A stretch of DNA of 64,000 nt. It comes from Odiellus spinosus (Eukaryota > Arthropoda > Arachnida > Opiliones > Phalangiidae). The notes under the pieces were generated by a model. It ran no database searches. It was given only the letters and a program-made list of their open reading frames with translations, and was not told the DNA's origin. Position numbers and translations under genes: made by a program. The DNA lies in the NCBI GenBank assembly GCA_963920705.1, contig OY987234.1, positions 18,371,794 through 18,435,793 on the forward strand, given 5' to 3'. Shown here piece after piece: positions 37,505 through 51,146 of this stretch. The number at the start of each line of letters is the position of its first letter. Positions within the stretch are counted from its first letter, which is position 1.

Positions 37505-37923
37505 CAGAGGTATATAATAACCTCCTTCGGGGGGAAGTATGAAAGGTAGGCAAAATCGACGAACAACAAGTGCCCGGCGTAAATCGCGGCGGATCGACAC
37601 ACCGCTTTACTCCCAAAAAATAGTTACACCATTTTGAACCTCACTAAATTTTCCCTACGCACACTTCCGGAACTCGCGAGCTGAAGTCCACCTTCGGCTC
37701 CATTTTAACAGACAGCCTGACTCCTGAGACAGGAAGTTCCAAACACAAATCGAGCCGTCTTGTTTATACAAAGACCATTTACTAGAGTAGCGACATTGAG
37801 AAGTCCAGCGCGAGCTAGTGGCCTAGATAGTCAGCAGCGGGCTCTTGTTGTTCGTGATTTTTAGCATTGGTAGTATAGGGGCTTTCATACTTCCCCCCCG
37901 AAGGAGGTTATTATATACCTCTG
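37505..37923. mobile_element. MITE, 419 bp, CAGAGGTATATAATAACC termini
   Basis: About 41-bp inverted repeats, identical except for one G/C-run length difference. Exact 7-bp target duplication ATTGAAG at 37498-37504 and 37924-37930. The almost perfect ends suggest a young insertion. No coding capacity; a different family from the CAGAAG MITEs but with the same duplication length. Confidence 0.92.
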
Positions 37924-38199
37924 ATTGAAGTTATAGATCACTACGGGGTGTTGTTTACTTTTATGGATCAAAGTAATAGACCTTTGGTACTAAATCAAAC
38001 AAGCAGTTTGCTTTGAAGCCTTACTATATAGTTTTAAAATTACGTATACTTTGCTACTTTCGCTACTTTGCAAATTGATCTTGAATAATAGTAAAAGCAT
38101 CGATATTTTGTGTAAGGTTTGAAATATTGATGGATAAAAAATAAATAAAATAGAAAAATGTAGAGAAATAGAAAAGTATAATAAGGTATTGCTACTCAC

Positions 38200-38281
38200 T
38201 CTCTTCTTCCGTCTCGGGTACGGTGTATTTCGCCTCGATCTCTGACGTCGATTTCTGACGACGTAGTAGTCGTGGTTTAGG
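38200..38281 (-). CDS. stac: Stac, exon after the C1 domain
   Basis: 82 nt (phase 0 in, 1 nt out): PKPRLLRRQKSTSEIEAKYT then VPETEEE. Acceptor CCAATATAG|CCT, donor GAAGAGA|GTGAGT. The LRRQKSTSEI stretch follows the last C1 cysteine directly and looks like a basic, phosphorylatable segment. Phases match both neighbours. Confidence 0.88.
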
Positions 38282-41200
38282 CTATATTGGCATCAAAAAA
38301 TAAAAGAAATAAATAAAAAGAGAAAGAGAGATTGATAAAAATCAATAATCGACCGTATCGTAGGAATAAAACCGAAAACCGCATCATTCCCACGAGAGGA
38401 ACTTAGGAACTATTTGGGCAAGGAAATTGAACTATACTCTATAAACGAATCAGCTTGTTACGCGGCGTTATATGTCTCGTAAAGATCGCCTCTATTTTCG
38501 TCTATTTTATGGTCTATTATCTATTTTATGTCAGACTGCAGTCCGCGGAACTCGAAAGATAATTCGATTTCTTGCTTTTATTGGCTCTTATCAAAAGGAT
38601 CGCGTGGTTGGCAAGTTTTTCCCCGAGTGATCGACTTTCAAATGATCGACAAGGGGTTATTATTGCCACAATTGATCGATAACGGCTTAGGTCAGTTTTT
38701 GAACTCATTTCCGCTGATCACTTGGATCCAAATCGCTTACAACTCAGCCATTTTTAACCCAACAATAAATTAGAATGCGTGGTTCAGCCATAAATTGACT
38801 AATTAGGCTTAAAAAATTGTTAATATAACTACATCTACTTAATTTTGTTATCGAAAAATGAAAATGAGATCTAGTACGAACTAAGAGTTGAATTTAAGGG
38901 CTACAATTTGAAAATTAAAATACTTAGTTTAACTTAATTGCAATGTTTCTCGATTTAAATTAATAAAATTTAGTTCTAGCCTTAAAATGAACCTTAATTA
39001 CACTCACAAAAGCGTTAGCGAATTCTCTTTTTCATCTTAATGTCATTGCACAATTTAACGAGGCTAGTTCCCTGGAATAGAATTTCTCAAACAAAATTTG
39101 CATATTTGAAACCGCGTGATGCGTGAAACAAAATGACTCCTTTCCTTATTACATCTCAAAATTAATATATATTATAACAGCCAAAAGGACTGCGAGATAT
39201 TGTTCTTAGGAACCAAACGGGAAATGTCTTATTTCCCGCCATTTCCGAGACGAAACTAGATATGGCGGGCTTACAGATGTAAGAGGACATCTAACTTAAC
39301 AGATTCCCGAAAAGATTAGGACTTGATTTAAGACTCGGTCATCCGGTTTCGAAGTCAATATTGTAAATGTCGAACGTATAAAGCCAGTCAAGATCTTAAG
39401 TCTCGACTAAATCGAGTATTGTATATTAAAAATAATAATGTTCGCTAAGCCTAAACACGCAATTTGACTGGATCCCGGCGCTTTCACAAGCATTCGCGAA
39501 TTGAAAAGTTATTATTGCTACCTTCAAAGTTATATACCATAGACCATATAGTATTTAATGGACTAGAATCTTGTCTCTTAAGCGAGTTGCGAAAATACCT
39601 TTGTAACTACGACGTCAGAGACAGGGGAAAACCGGGGATTATTTCTCTTTCCTGGGGGGCTCTTTCGAATGTATGCGAAACAAATTAGGGAGAGAAAGGT
39701 TAATCTCCTAGCCCTTCTGGCGATTTAAAACGCATGCGCCATGCTTATTACCGCACGGAGAAAAGATTAAGGAGAATGAAAATGTCCTCCATGGAGTATG
39801 TCTGTCTGGTGGAGCTTTTACCTAAAGACTTGAATTTATTACTAGAGATGTAATCGTTACGTTTACTATAGACGCTTCTCAACGATCTTGGGCGAGACAT
39901 TTGCCATTTTGCATACGGATTTTAGGACTTCAATGATAATTTCATATAAAGAACAAAGTGTGGGGGATTAAGAAAAGTGTGCGACCCCTCGAATGTGGAT
40001 TTCATTATTTATAATTAGAATAATAATCAATGACTTCGGATGTAATAGAAACCAATCGTTCGTTCGTATACATAAGTATATTATGATTAAGAGTATACCC
40101 TTTGTCGATGTTAATCGTGATTAAATTGGATTAGAGATTAATATCGCATCATCCACAGTTAAATATTTATGAATCCGTTAAATTAACTACCAAAACCCTA
40201 CAATTCATCTCTATTCTACAACAAAATGTTTCTAGGGTTTCCTTTATCGCTAGCCGAGTATATTTTAACCGTAGACGGAATTTTAAAACGAGTTTTAGAA
40301 AAGTAATTCAAGTTGTATTTTTTCCAAAGAAAACTCGGAAATTTCTCCGTATATCCGTGCACCTTCTTTTATACTCGTTATAATAAAGTTTGCGTTATCC
40401 CAAAGGCTTTATAGTATTTTATATCCCTCATATACTCATTTTATATATACTTCGTGTGTAGCTAACTTGTATAAGATGAGTTTTCAACTCGAATAAAGTA
40501 TTCTATTTAAATATTAAATATCCTCCAGAGAAAAGTATAAAGTTGATGTAGAGAATTTGAGACGGTGTTATCTTACAAAAGAAAAAAAAAAAAAACAGCC
40601 GAGCATCAAGCGGTTGATGTGGTAATAAAATATGTATTTTAATTTAAGGGTAGCAAACCCAAGGATGAGATCATGCGAAATGTATACCCCAAGCTTCGCT
40701 ATTTCAATTTCAATAAAAAGTCTAGTTTTATACTAATTTTCTACGTTCCGACTTCTTTCGTAATTCGAAAGTACAGATATTGGAGAAGAAAGAGAATTTA
40801 ACATTTAAAATGCAACGTGACTTGGATTAATAACTCGACTACGCGCAGCCAAGGCTTAAAGTTAGACTCATCTCGAGTCCGACGAATGAACATTTTAATT
40901 TCGAAATCACGATTTCGTTTTAAAGCCAAGTCTTGACCAATAAAATTTGTTAAATTTTTATGACAAAGAGGGAAGAGAGTTTATATTTTCAGTCACGTAA
41001 TTATTTTATCCCCAAATTTCATGGGTTTTTACTCTGACCACTAAGAATACGGTAGTTTCCCAGAATTTTACATTTCCAGATTTTATTTAATGGATTTTCT
41101 AGGGTTCCCTGATCGACAAAAACGCAATTATTTCCCAGATTTTGGGTCTAATTATTAACATTTTCACCCTTTCAACTTAAACTTTGTTAATTCAGACGTA

Positions 41201-41288
41201 AATTACGAAATAATAGAAGCTCGTTTGATGTTCGGATACCGTATGGTTTTCTTAAAACAGCAAAAGCAATAAATATGTTGTTCTTTAC
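38282..41288 (-). other. stac intron
   Basis: A 3.0-kb intron with an AT-rich background and no recognised element or exon. The ORFs at 38526-38773 and 39464-39688 have no supporting features. Confidence 0.55.
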
Positions 41289-41371
41289 CTGACATTTTCC
41301 GACTTTTTCTTGGCAATCAGAGTGTACGTTCAGCTTACACATCTTGCACTTTAACCCTTGGCGAACGTGAC
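41289..41371 (-). CDS. stac: Stac, exon: second half of C1 zinc domain
   Basis: 83 nt (2 nt, 27 codons): HVRQGLKCKMCKLNVHSDCQ then EKVGKCQ. It supplies the C-x2-C, H-x2-C and last cysteine of the C1 pattern (residues 262, 265, 270, 273, 280), plus the QG pair typical of C1 loops. Acceptor GATCGCAG|GT, donor TGTCAG|GTAAAG. Confidence 0.93.
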
Positions 41372-44175
41372 CTGCGATCCAGCGACGTAACATCCCGTCA
41401 AACAAGGTAGGAACCGGAAGAAGGGACGCGTTTGTGGTACGATAAAGATATCATCATCAACGGTAGCATCGAAGGTTGGAACGTAGATCGAGAGAAAAAT
41501 AAAAAAAGATAGGAAAAGAAAATGCGAGAGCAATTATTTCTATATAATAATATTTGATATTGCCCAGTGGAGCCTCATGCCGAGAACTTCAATTATTTAC
41601 GATCCTTTGGAAAGAAATTACACAGACCACCAAGGAGGCTTAGAAGTGCCCATTTAAACTTATTTGAACCAATGAAAGGAAGCTAGAATAATCGAAATAA
41701 ACCGGTACTGGTTGAAGTTTAAAGAGAGAATGAAATTGGAAATCTTAGACTTGCAAATTATCACAACAATAATCGGTTTTCGCGCCAAATTTCATCGCTT
41801 ATTACAGAATATTAAAAGCGAATATCGTTCAAAAGTTTAGAATTTCAATAAATTTTTCAGCGAGATTTGGGACACTTCCGAGACCTGCCCAGTGGAATTC
41901 GCAATGATTATCATTTCCATCCTCCCTTTACATAAATAGCAAACAGCCCCTAGTGTGCGTGCCACGTTTTATAAAACATAAAAATGATATTCATCTGAGG
42001 CAAGTTAGAAAATATTTACTACGTTTTTTTCTATGGATTCTAACATCGAGGATCACTCCGCCGAAGTATTACCAGTTTTAAAAATTTCCGAATCTCGCTC
42101 AGTACAGAGAAAAGAGTAATAATAAACCGAGAGATGGAAAGATGCGCAGAAACAATCTTGTTAAAAACCTTTTGCCATGTATTACACCAGGTAGTTCTCG
42201 AACTATACTTTTTACGAAGCAATCTAACAAATTAGGTTTACGTCTAGGTATAACTATAGTAAGCTGGAAACTACGGCGAAAGGATACGTATATACTAACT
42301 ACAGCAGGTGGAAAGTAGTAAGACCGTTTTTGACTAGCGTCTTCGTTGTATCAGGGGTTATCTCTAGACAATTTTACCAGAAGGAGATAATATAGGAGAA
42401 GGAAGACACTGTATATTCCTAGGTAAAAAGAGTCTAACCATCATGAAATAATAATATACAAAGAATATTGAGTTCACTATTTCATTATCCGATAAATAAA
42501 TAGAAAATTTTCCAATTTTTCCCGCCTTTTCTGTGGTTGATTAGGCACTCAATTGCTTAGATTATTCTCTTCCTTCTTCTATTATCCCCTTCTGTTTTTA
42601 ACTTATTGTCGATTTCGTGCTGCATAGTTACAGACTATATATTGAAAGACGTTTTGGTTTGTCAACCCGGAAAAGGGCGGTCCATACTAGCGTGCACTTA
42701 TCTTCGACCGGAATGGTCTATCGTCAGACCACTCGCTCAATCAGGCGCCTTGACCTCCAAATCTTATACGAGTTATGAATATAGTTTCTCGTACAGGTTG
42801 ACGCTATGTCATTTTGGGCATTAGGGGAAACATTATTGATTATATAAGTGCTGATCAAAAAGCCACTTTTTTCATATCACGTCTAAGGCTTAACCATTGA
42901 AGTTTCGCAAGTACTACCGGTACATAATTGATGGTATGTTATTCAACATGTCCTAACTAAATATTTAACAAGAAGACTTTTTTTAATCTAAACATAAGAG
43001 CCAATTATTAATATAACTACGTGATTCGTGTCAAAATATATTAATTATATAATTAAGCCTAATATTAACTAAATCATGAGATCTCATTAACGCAATTATG
43101 CTGTATATATCGTGTTGCAACTGGAATTATACTTAAGCTAGTGTCAAATCTAATATATATCTTGAGATTCTATTAATGTAATTGCGTTGTTAATATATCG
43201 TGCTAAATTACGTCTAATTTAAATATGTTATTAACATCGTGTGATAACTGAATTATGTGTCTTTGAAATTGGTCGGTAATGCGTGTGGCTAATATCTCAG
43301 ACGTTAAAACCTTTTCTTGAGTTTTGAAAGGACAGATACGTTTTACTGTTCGTCCGCTACGCTTCTATGATTAATTCGCGGAGAAACATTGAATATAGTG
43401 ATACGCTACACACAATATTGCCTTCATACATGGAGTATCCCGAATGGCTTTTCGATCTTCCCCACCCCAGGGATATTAAATAGAGTAAAAGTCAAGGGAT
43501 TTGTAATAACCCCCAGACACTTTTTCTATTCTTGCCAATAATTTCCTTCACATTCAAGGGGTATCCTAATATACCCCTACAATATAATAAGAATCTGTTG
43601 GAATTTTCTACACTTACAAAGTAATTCTTTAAGAAACCAATCAAAGAAATCGAAGGGAGTTATAAGATTTTACGCGTTGAAATTTCGAACTGATTCGAAC
43701 TATATGGCTACCGGATTCCATAGACCGCGGAAGCTGGAGCAAATGGCTTCTTTTGAGTTCGCCCGCCCATCGGTTCTGATGGGATTCGGCCCTGAATGTG
43801 ATCTCGGGTTTGGTATCGCTATTTTATCTTATTTTTCTTTAAGTTTCAGTTTGGAAAACTACTTTTTGCCTCCCGTGACGTTTATTATTTCGTATTAATC
43901 CGCTTTAGGCTTAGCAATTTTGCGAATTGTTCTTGTGGATGACTATATATATATATTTCTAGGTTAGGTATATATCTTGGGCGCGACGAGCGAGGGATTT
44001 TTCGGCGGCGGTCGCGGAGGGATGCGGATGGTGGAACGCGGTGGCAGAGGGAAAGAAAGGACAGAGATTAATAACGGTTTTGCGCTTTACGGGGTCGTGG
44101 CTAAAAGAATTATATCGGGGTTGAGGGGCGTTCACGTGCCGAGCGCGGTATTTCGTAACGTTTTTCTTACTTTAC
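41372..44175 (-). other. stac intron splitting the C1 domain
   Basis: A 2.8-kb intron with no recognised element. The transcript strand just upstream of the exon (41,490-41,530) is pyrimidine-rich. The patch at 42,600-42,830 is GC-richer, but its ORF (42606-42824) shows no known domain. Confidence 0.55.
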
Positions 44176-44321
44176 CTCGAAGTATTTCCCTGCACGCGTC
44201 GCACGCCGTAACTTTCTTGTAGGTGTACTCTTGGAAGATGTGTTGGCCCAACTCCAGCGACGGGGTACTCGGGTTCGAATCTGATTTGCTCTTTTGGCTT
44301 TTTTTGTCTCCGTTGTCCGAC
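44176..44321 (-). CDS. stac: Stac, exon: first half of C1 zinc domain
   Basis: 146 nt (1 nt, 48 codons, 1 nt). SDNGDKKSQKSKSDSNPSTP leads into SLELGQHIFQEYTYKKVTAC and DACREILR. With the next exon this gives H-x12-C-x2-C-x13-C-x2-C-x4-H-x2-C-x6-C, a complete C1 zinc pattern. The usual proline of diacylglycerol-binding C1 loops is not seen, consistent with an atypical C1. Acceptor CCCCTAAAG, donor CTTCGAG|GTAAAG. Confidence 0.93.
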
Positions 44322-45927
44322 CTTTAGGGGTACAAAAAGGGGCGGGTAAGAACGAGGAAACGAATAAAATACATTATGGACCGCTGACGCGAAAGTGGTC
44401 TAGGCAATAAGTGATTTGATTACGTTAGCCTATAGAGCCACGCGACGCGTAGCGTTTAGGTCTAAACCCGGATACAAAGTGGATCAGTTTTGGACGATCT
44501 AGTCAGTCCAAGGGCTTAGAGGAAATGAAATTAAAGGTAGGAAGAAAGAATAGAAATTGTTAAAGATCATATAACATAATGCTCACGAGTGTATCTTTCT
44601 CACTGCCTTTCTAACTATCGCGTCTAAAGTCGGTACGTGAAGTAGTAGGATAATAACGGAACACGGTGCGTCTCGAGTAATTAGGTTGGAAATGAGTCAA
44701 TCTGCAGTCAGTTAGGTTTGGCATTAAAATTTATATTAATATCGGACTATTCGAATATAAACTAAAAGAAAAACATTATATAACTATCCCTATACGGTGT
44801 TTTAACCGTATTTAACTTGATAAAGGCAAGAAAGATTAACAATGAAATTGAAATCCCGAACTTTCCATTTTCAATCCCTGTCTGAGGATTTCTATTCGAA
44901 CTGGAAGGCTAATATCTAATTATATTTGTTTTGAATTCTAAAAGGGCGCAAAATATATATTCTCGAGTTTAAGTCTCGGAGAGATAGAGAGAGAATTCCA
45001 ATTTGGAAAAACAGTTCAAAATGGAAAGGTTAAAAAAAAAAATCCCTAACATCTGGATTAAAGCTTAATTCGATTTTTTGTTCCAGATTTACCCCTTCTG
45101 AACTAAGCCTAACAAGTATATAACAAGCTACAAACCAAAGGGGATTAATAGGTACGCTCGCAGGAAAATAGTAAATCTCTAACTTCCTAGGCTTTTTTAA
45201 TTGAGTTTAAATTTGTAAAAGGTCAAGAGGTTGTTTACTATAGGGTACGTTCAACGATGCCTATCAAAGAGTCTAAGTACACGTTCCAGATAAGGTATTT
45301 TCTATAAAGGTGGTACGCGGCTAAGGTGGGGAAGAGATTGCAAACTTGCTTAAGGCAAGGAAATAGAACCTACCCATAATTCTAGGGATGCTGACACATC
45401 CCCAAATGCCTCGACAATAAAAGTTTTAACAATCACAGTTAATTTATTGCAATTTCCTTACTAGGAAATATTTAGTTTTAATTCGTGTTTTGTTAGTCCT
45501 TCGACAATCACTATCCTATATGTATGCGGTTTGCAATGTATTTATTATTTTTATTACGACGCCTGTATTTGTGTTCCAGCCGTCTCGCATCAGATGCTCC
45601 AAATCAGGAGCAATATGTATAATCCCTTCGGATTATTCTATTTATATTGTGTTATTTATTGCCTAGATTAATAATTATTCGGTTTACTTCAAATAATTCC
45701 GAATATATTCTATATTTATCCAAAACTATAATCCCTAATTTTGAAAGTATGGATTTGAACTTGTTTTAGAACAGAAATAGATGTAACATTTAGGCATGCA
45801 TGTAGATTGAAATTGCAACTAAATTCGGACGTTTACTGTTCACGTAGCTTTTGAGAACTCTTTGAAATTAAAAGTCGGCCTTACAATACGTTTGAAGAGT
45901 GTGAATTTTAATTGAACATGGTCTTAC
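44322..45927 (-). other. stac intron
   Basis: A 1.6-kb intron; nothing recognised in it. Confidence 0.55.
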
Positions 45928-46097
45928 TTGTCGGAACCTTTGGAGGAGGCGCTCTCGCCCGGAGTCTTGAGACTCCGAAAGGCCTTGAGCCATTTGCTCT
46001 TGATGCTAGTCGTACTGGCCGTCGATGGTTTCCTCTCCCGGGAATGAGCCGCGCTCTCTTCTCCGTTGCCCGCCTCGCGTCCCTCGAACAACTCTAA
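45928..46097 (-). CDS. stac: Stac, exon: basic segment before C1
   Basis: 170 nt (phase 0 in, 2 out): LELFEGREAGNGEESAAHSR, ERKPSTASTTSIKSKWLKAF, RSLKTPGESASSKGSD. Acceptor TTCCGTTTCCAG, donor GACAA|GTAAGA. It continues the helix of the preceding exon (VRAQ|LELFEG) and then turns into a Ser/Lys-rich region with an amphipathic KSKWLKAFRSLK. This could be a membrane- or calmodulin-type helix (inference). Confidence 0.92.
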
Positions 46098-48248
46098 CTG
46101 GAAACGGAAAAAATTACGGATGAGAATGGCCAAGCTACGAAATTTCATCCTGATAACTTCCTCCAGCGTGTAACGCTCTCCCGAAGCAACGCGGTTTGCG
46201 CGGCCGCTCGCTTACAACCGAGCAGACACACCTGGACACACCGAGCGCAAAAAGGCCGCTGAACGACTGGTTAACTCTCTAGACAACCCAAGGTCCGCAG
46301 AAAGAGAAAAGAGAGAGAGAGAAAAAAAGAACTATACCCTTACCGATTTACGCGCGCAATTTTTGCCATATCTCGTTTTACGTCTCTCTCTATATCCACT
46401 GAGTGGACTAATATTCAACGTAGGTAAACTAAAGAAGGTATACATATGACCCTTAAAATAGACCTTATCAGAAATCGAATATCGTTAAGCGCCCGTACCC
46501 TGAAACAACACAAAGGGAGAGAAGTCGAGCATTCGCCGCGAAATGTTCGATACCCTAACGCCGAAGCTTGGGAAATAAAAGCTTCAAGGGAAGATGAGTA
46601 GGAAATATCAAGGTTATATTAGCTAATCGATTCGCTACAGTATCCTATAGAAACACTCGAAAATTAGGCTTAACGGAGTTTTAAATTAAAGGGAAGCTGG
46701 TTTGTCAAACACCAGAGGTTTTACAAGAGGAGTTTAACGTTACTTTCATCTTTTCGCGTTATTTCAGTTAACCTTAGAACAGAAGTACATCTGGATAGGT
46801 ATTTAATAAAAAAGAAGGTTGCGATGAAAATCGCTTGATTTTCCTTTTCACGTTGACTTCGAATTAATGGAAAAGGGAAAGAAAGTGGTCTGGAGTTACG
46901 AAAGAAAAGAACAAGCCGATTTTATAAACCCAGACGCCGCGAGGTTCGCTCATAGTGAACGTAGGTAAAGGTCGCGACGCGATTGCGCCATTTAAATTCA
47001 AATACGGTGTTAGACACGTTTTCGCTTTCAAGCAATTACGCGAAGAAAGATGCGTGGAGGAAATAAAAGAGGCTAATACAATTTTCAACCACCTTCTTCG
47101 ACAATAAAATCAAATCGTTCAAATAGGGGGTCCTTATTCGACGAAATAGACGAAATAAAATGACCCGAATTCGACAAAAGTGGAGACCATTTAATCTCCC
47201 TTTATCTATTTCATAATTTCTAAAAGAAAACTATCTTTCTTATGGCTATAATCTCTCTTTCAAAGTAAATTGTACTTTGTAATTAGCATAATCGGAATAA
47301 GTTTAGCACGTAATTAACGTACGACGGATAACTTGGAGCGTGCTGAAATATCAAACCGATTGAGATTAGAAGTAGCCGAGGAGAAAGCGAGTTTAGGGAG
47401 GATTTGACCCGAAAAAAGACAAGACGACTTATTCAAAGAATCGAAGCCTGAACGTGCCACGGGGTCATCCCTCCGTCTAGAGAATGATATATCGAAAAAA
47501 GACTCCGCTATAGAGCGAGAACTTTACAACCGAGCAAACTGTATACTATATTGCATGGGCAGCCGGATGAAAACGACCGTAGGTAGAGAAAATGTCGAAT
47601 CTTCTACGAAGAGAAGATCCAGAGGGATAGAGAGTATACTGGGGTAGAGGAAACCTACATAGCTCTCTTTACACCGCGACCATCTTTAAGCCTGTTCGAC
47701 TTATTTCGGTCAAAGCGTTAAGGATGAAGTGTCTAAACGCATGCTTACACGGTTTGTCCTTACCCAATTGTAGCTTCATTAACTAAAACAAGCTAGCGTT
47801 TCAAGGTGCCTTCACAGCAGTACTCAATAGAGATAATTTTATTTTTAAAACCTTTTTTCTTTCAATTTAAAAATGTCCGAATAATTGATAAGGTTTTAAA
47901 AATAAGAAGCTCAAACTACCCAGATACGGTGTCAAACAGGTTTCTCGCGACTATAGTTTGGACAGTTTATAATAATTAGAGGTATGTTTCTTCTCCTAAT
48001 ATATATTGAGCATTCTTTAACGCGTGTAAGTGTAAAGGCACTTTTACAAGAGATATATGCCTGTATATCGTGTAGCGGCTGGTGGGAGTTCTCTTTCCGT
48101 TCTCCGCTTTCTACCACCGAGTAAATTGGAGAAAAGGGAAGAGGAGGGACGGGGAGGAAAGTGGTTTAGTCAAATATCAAAACGTTTTCCCTCCCTGGTT
48201 CTCCCTCACTTTATTATTTATTTTTTTTTTTTATTTCGGTTGGCTTAC
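46098..48248 (-). other. stac intron
   Basis: A 2.2-kb intron. A (CT)n tract on the transcript strand lies at 46,306-46,326. The DNA near 46,150-46,300 is CpG-rich. No exon or element recognised. Confidence 0.55.
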
Positions 48249-48360
48249 CTGAGCTCGAACTGCAGCCAAATGTATGTGGGCGACCTGCAGATCGAATCTT
48301 TTCATAGAAATATCCTCCTGGAGTTCATTGGATTTGTTGTAGAGGGACGACTCGAGACTC
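48249..48360 (-). CDS. stac: Stac, exon: coiled-coil segment
   Basis: 112 nt (1 nt, 37 codons): SLESSLYNKSNELQEDISMK then RFDLQVAHIHLAAVRAQ. Hydrophobic residues at heptad-like spacing continue the helix from the exon at 52004. Acceptor GCTCTAG, donor GCTCAG|GTAAGC. The Met in SMKRF is the first internal methionine after the CpG-rich block upstream, so it could start a shorter isoform. Confidence 0.9.
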
Positions 48361-48642
48361 CTAGAGCAGCGGACAGATCAAATAGTAATAAGGAAAAAAA
48401 AAAATAATAAATTCTATTAATACAAATATCGTTTCAAATATTACAATATTGGCTATGTACACACGCATATATAGCTGCATTATTAAGCTATAATGTAACT
48501 ACATATGTAGGTATGGAAAAGAACCGGTTCCCAATGTAACCTTTACCCCTTACAAGGTAAGTTTCTACTATAGAGAGGAGGAGATCCCGAACTTCTCTTA
48601 CAGAGTGACCGCAAAGAAGTCCCAAAAAATTATAGGAATCTA

Positions 48643-48930
48643 GGCCATTTTAAAATATGGGTCATTTTCGAAAATTTTGCTCGATTTCTATTAATGGCGA
48701 GGCAGGATTTTATTATGTTCAAACAACCTAGGGAATGTCTACTTTCTAATGGTGCAATCGGTTTATGCCTTGGTGATAGTAGAGAAAAGATCCGGCCATT
48801 TTAAGATATGGGTAATTTTTCGAAATTTCGCTCGATTTCTACTAGTGCGAGGCAGGATTTTATTATTTTAAAATTATTTAGGAAATATCTTCTTTCTAAT
48901 TGTGCAATCGGTTTATGCCTTGGTGGTAGT
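48643..48930. repeat. dimer of a ~145-bp dispersed repeat
   Basis: Two head-to-tail copies (about 48643-48791 and 48792-48930), each with GGCCATTTTAA, GGGT(C/A)ATTTT, TCGATTTCTA, GCGAGGCAGGATTTTATTAT and GTGCAATCGGTTTATGCCTT in the same order. An inverted, more diverged dimer lies at 58285-58346 plus 58789-58930, split by the TTAA element there. No ORF or termini; class unknown. Confidence 0.85.
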
Positions 48931-51146
48931 TAAGATAAGGGTCATTTTTGGACCCTCGAGTAACCCGTCTACGCTCGCGTGACGTCACCGAGCGATTCAC
49001 GCGCCTATTATATTGATATAGTTTTAGAAACCTTGGGTAATGGCGGCCGCTAATCGACAGTAATTGCAACAAAAACAAATCAATGTATAATTAACCCTAT
49101 ATTTTTAAATGTTTGGGTAACCTATTATAATAATTGAAAGAAGCGCATTCACGGAAAACATATTCGAATTAAGAGATGAGAGTTTAAACCAATAGCTGGC
49201 TCATTAGCGTTGACTCAAATTCATCGATTTATCCAAATAGAGAGAGATATATATTGGAAAGAGAGGGGGGTAACTCAATTTAACCATTTGACGATTGCCG
49301 TGAGCTAGAGAGTCTTTGATTGGTCGTGTAATGGGAAACGAGGTTTAGACAATCCAAGAATCCGCGAAACCACGTTATAATGACTATAGGGCGAGCGACA
49401 AAAGAAAACGATTTGGCGGGAAAATAAAAAAGGAAGAATGGCTTCTCTATAAATAACCTTTGAAATATATAAACTTAGAAAATCGCTCGAAACTTCTCAG
49501 ACAAAAGATAAGACTTAGGAGGGAGAACTATTTGCTTTAAAAATAAAATAGGAGGAAAAAAAAAGTTTCTAAAACCATCGTATAGCTACTACGTAGCTGG
49601 ATAGAATCCAAAACTCGTTAATCATTAATTTTGTTTTAAAATAAGAAATAGAAAAATCCGTTTTACGTCATAAACTATAGACAGTTTACTAGATCGTAAT
49701 CAATACGGCGAGAGATTGAAAAGTATAAGAAAGCGCGCAATAACGTCATTTCGCGTATTTCTTTCGTCCCATCTTTAGCTCTATTAACTCAAAGTCAGTG
49801 AATAAGAAAAATTTAGTAAAATCCCCGCGCGACTAAGAAATATTACTAACATTAAATCACAAAACGAAGGTTATAATTGCGTAAGAATCGGTTCTTTATG
49901 GCTTTCAACGAGTTTAACGTTAGCATTTTACAAGGTGAACATTATTAATGGTGATATTAAAATATTAGAGACCTATTTTGATGCTAATCGAAGGGTATAA
50001 GTCTAGAGGCCGTATCGCATCTATTATTTCGACGATTTTTGGCTACCCTCTATAGCTTTAATACGGGAATACGCCAGGGGGAAGGGGGAAAAGGGAAAAA
50101 ATCAATCGCCTAAAGTTATTTCCAAAGCGAGGTATTTTTCGATTTGCCCTTCTTTTTGAGACTTTTTCTAAAGGAATAGTATAGTTTATTTTGTTGAAAT
50201 TCCAATTTCTGAAGGTACAATAATCATTTTAAAGAGATACTGTCACCATTTTTTCGAATTCCAATGGATTTATCATAATAATAAAATTACACGTTTAAAA
50301 TTTTATACCTCTGGGTTGAAGCGTTATTAAGAAATGAAAATGGTAAAAATATATAAATTTTTTGAAAATGGCAATTGTAAATTACTATTTTTCGTTCTAT
50401 GGCATATGTCTATATATTTTGATCCGTTTTTTAACGATATTTCCGAAAATGTTACTCAATTTCCATTTCGAGTCCTTGAAAAATCCTTGACAACCTCACT
50501 TTAAAGATTTTTTCAAGAAGACAACGATTTAATATTGTAAAATCTATTTAAATTTATTTGACAACGTTTCCAAGTTCAGATCAAATTAATTGTAAAAGAA
50601 GGACGCAAAAGGGATTTTCTATAGATTCCTTATCGATTATAAAGAGCCTTTATAAAATATCAAATTTAAATATAAATCAAAACCAAATGTTAAACTAAAA
50701 ATAAGTTAAAAATTGATTTCTAGTCTAATATTAGTTTGTAATTAAGGAATCGATTGAGATATTTTAAATAAATTTTAAAATATTAAAACGAAGCGTTTCC
50801 TTGAAATATATTTAAAATAATATTTCATTTTTTCAAAGCATATGCTCGATAAGTTTCAATGTGATAATTTTGGCTAAACTATGGCGAATCATTTTACATT
50901 AATGGTTGGTCGAATCGAAAAGTCATATACTATTTCATTGTTTGATAACCTTATGGGTGCTTTAGGTTACGGGTCAATTTTAGGCAAACATTCTAGGAAA
51001 AACTAAGTGAGAAATTGATTTTCAAAATAATATTAGATTAAAGGAAGGATATGATTTTAAATCAATTCATTATCATTTAAATAGACATAATCCTCCACTA
51101 ACAAAAAAGGCTGAAAAACTGTTAAGCTCCAAATAATTTATTCAAG

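Larger units (their letters stand above)
35668..38199 (-). other. stac intron with two MITEs
   Basis: A 2.5-kb intron. A strongly pyrimidine-rich tract on the transcript strand (35,820-35,898) precedes the exon at 35667. MITEs at 36130-36410 and 37505-37923 occupy most of the non-AT-rich part. Confidence 0.7.

Noticed and set aside
43977-44222. Gly/Arg-rich plus-strand ORF
   Set aside because: Partly antisense to the C1 exon; the GGRGG-like start comes from a local GC-rich patch and no other support exists.
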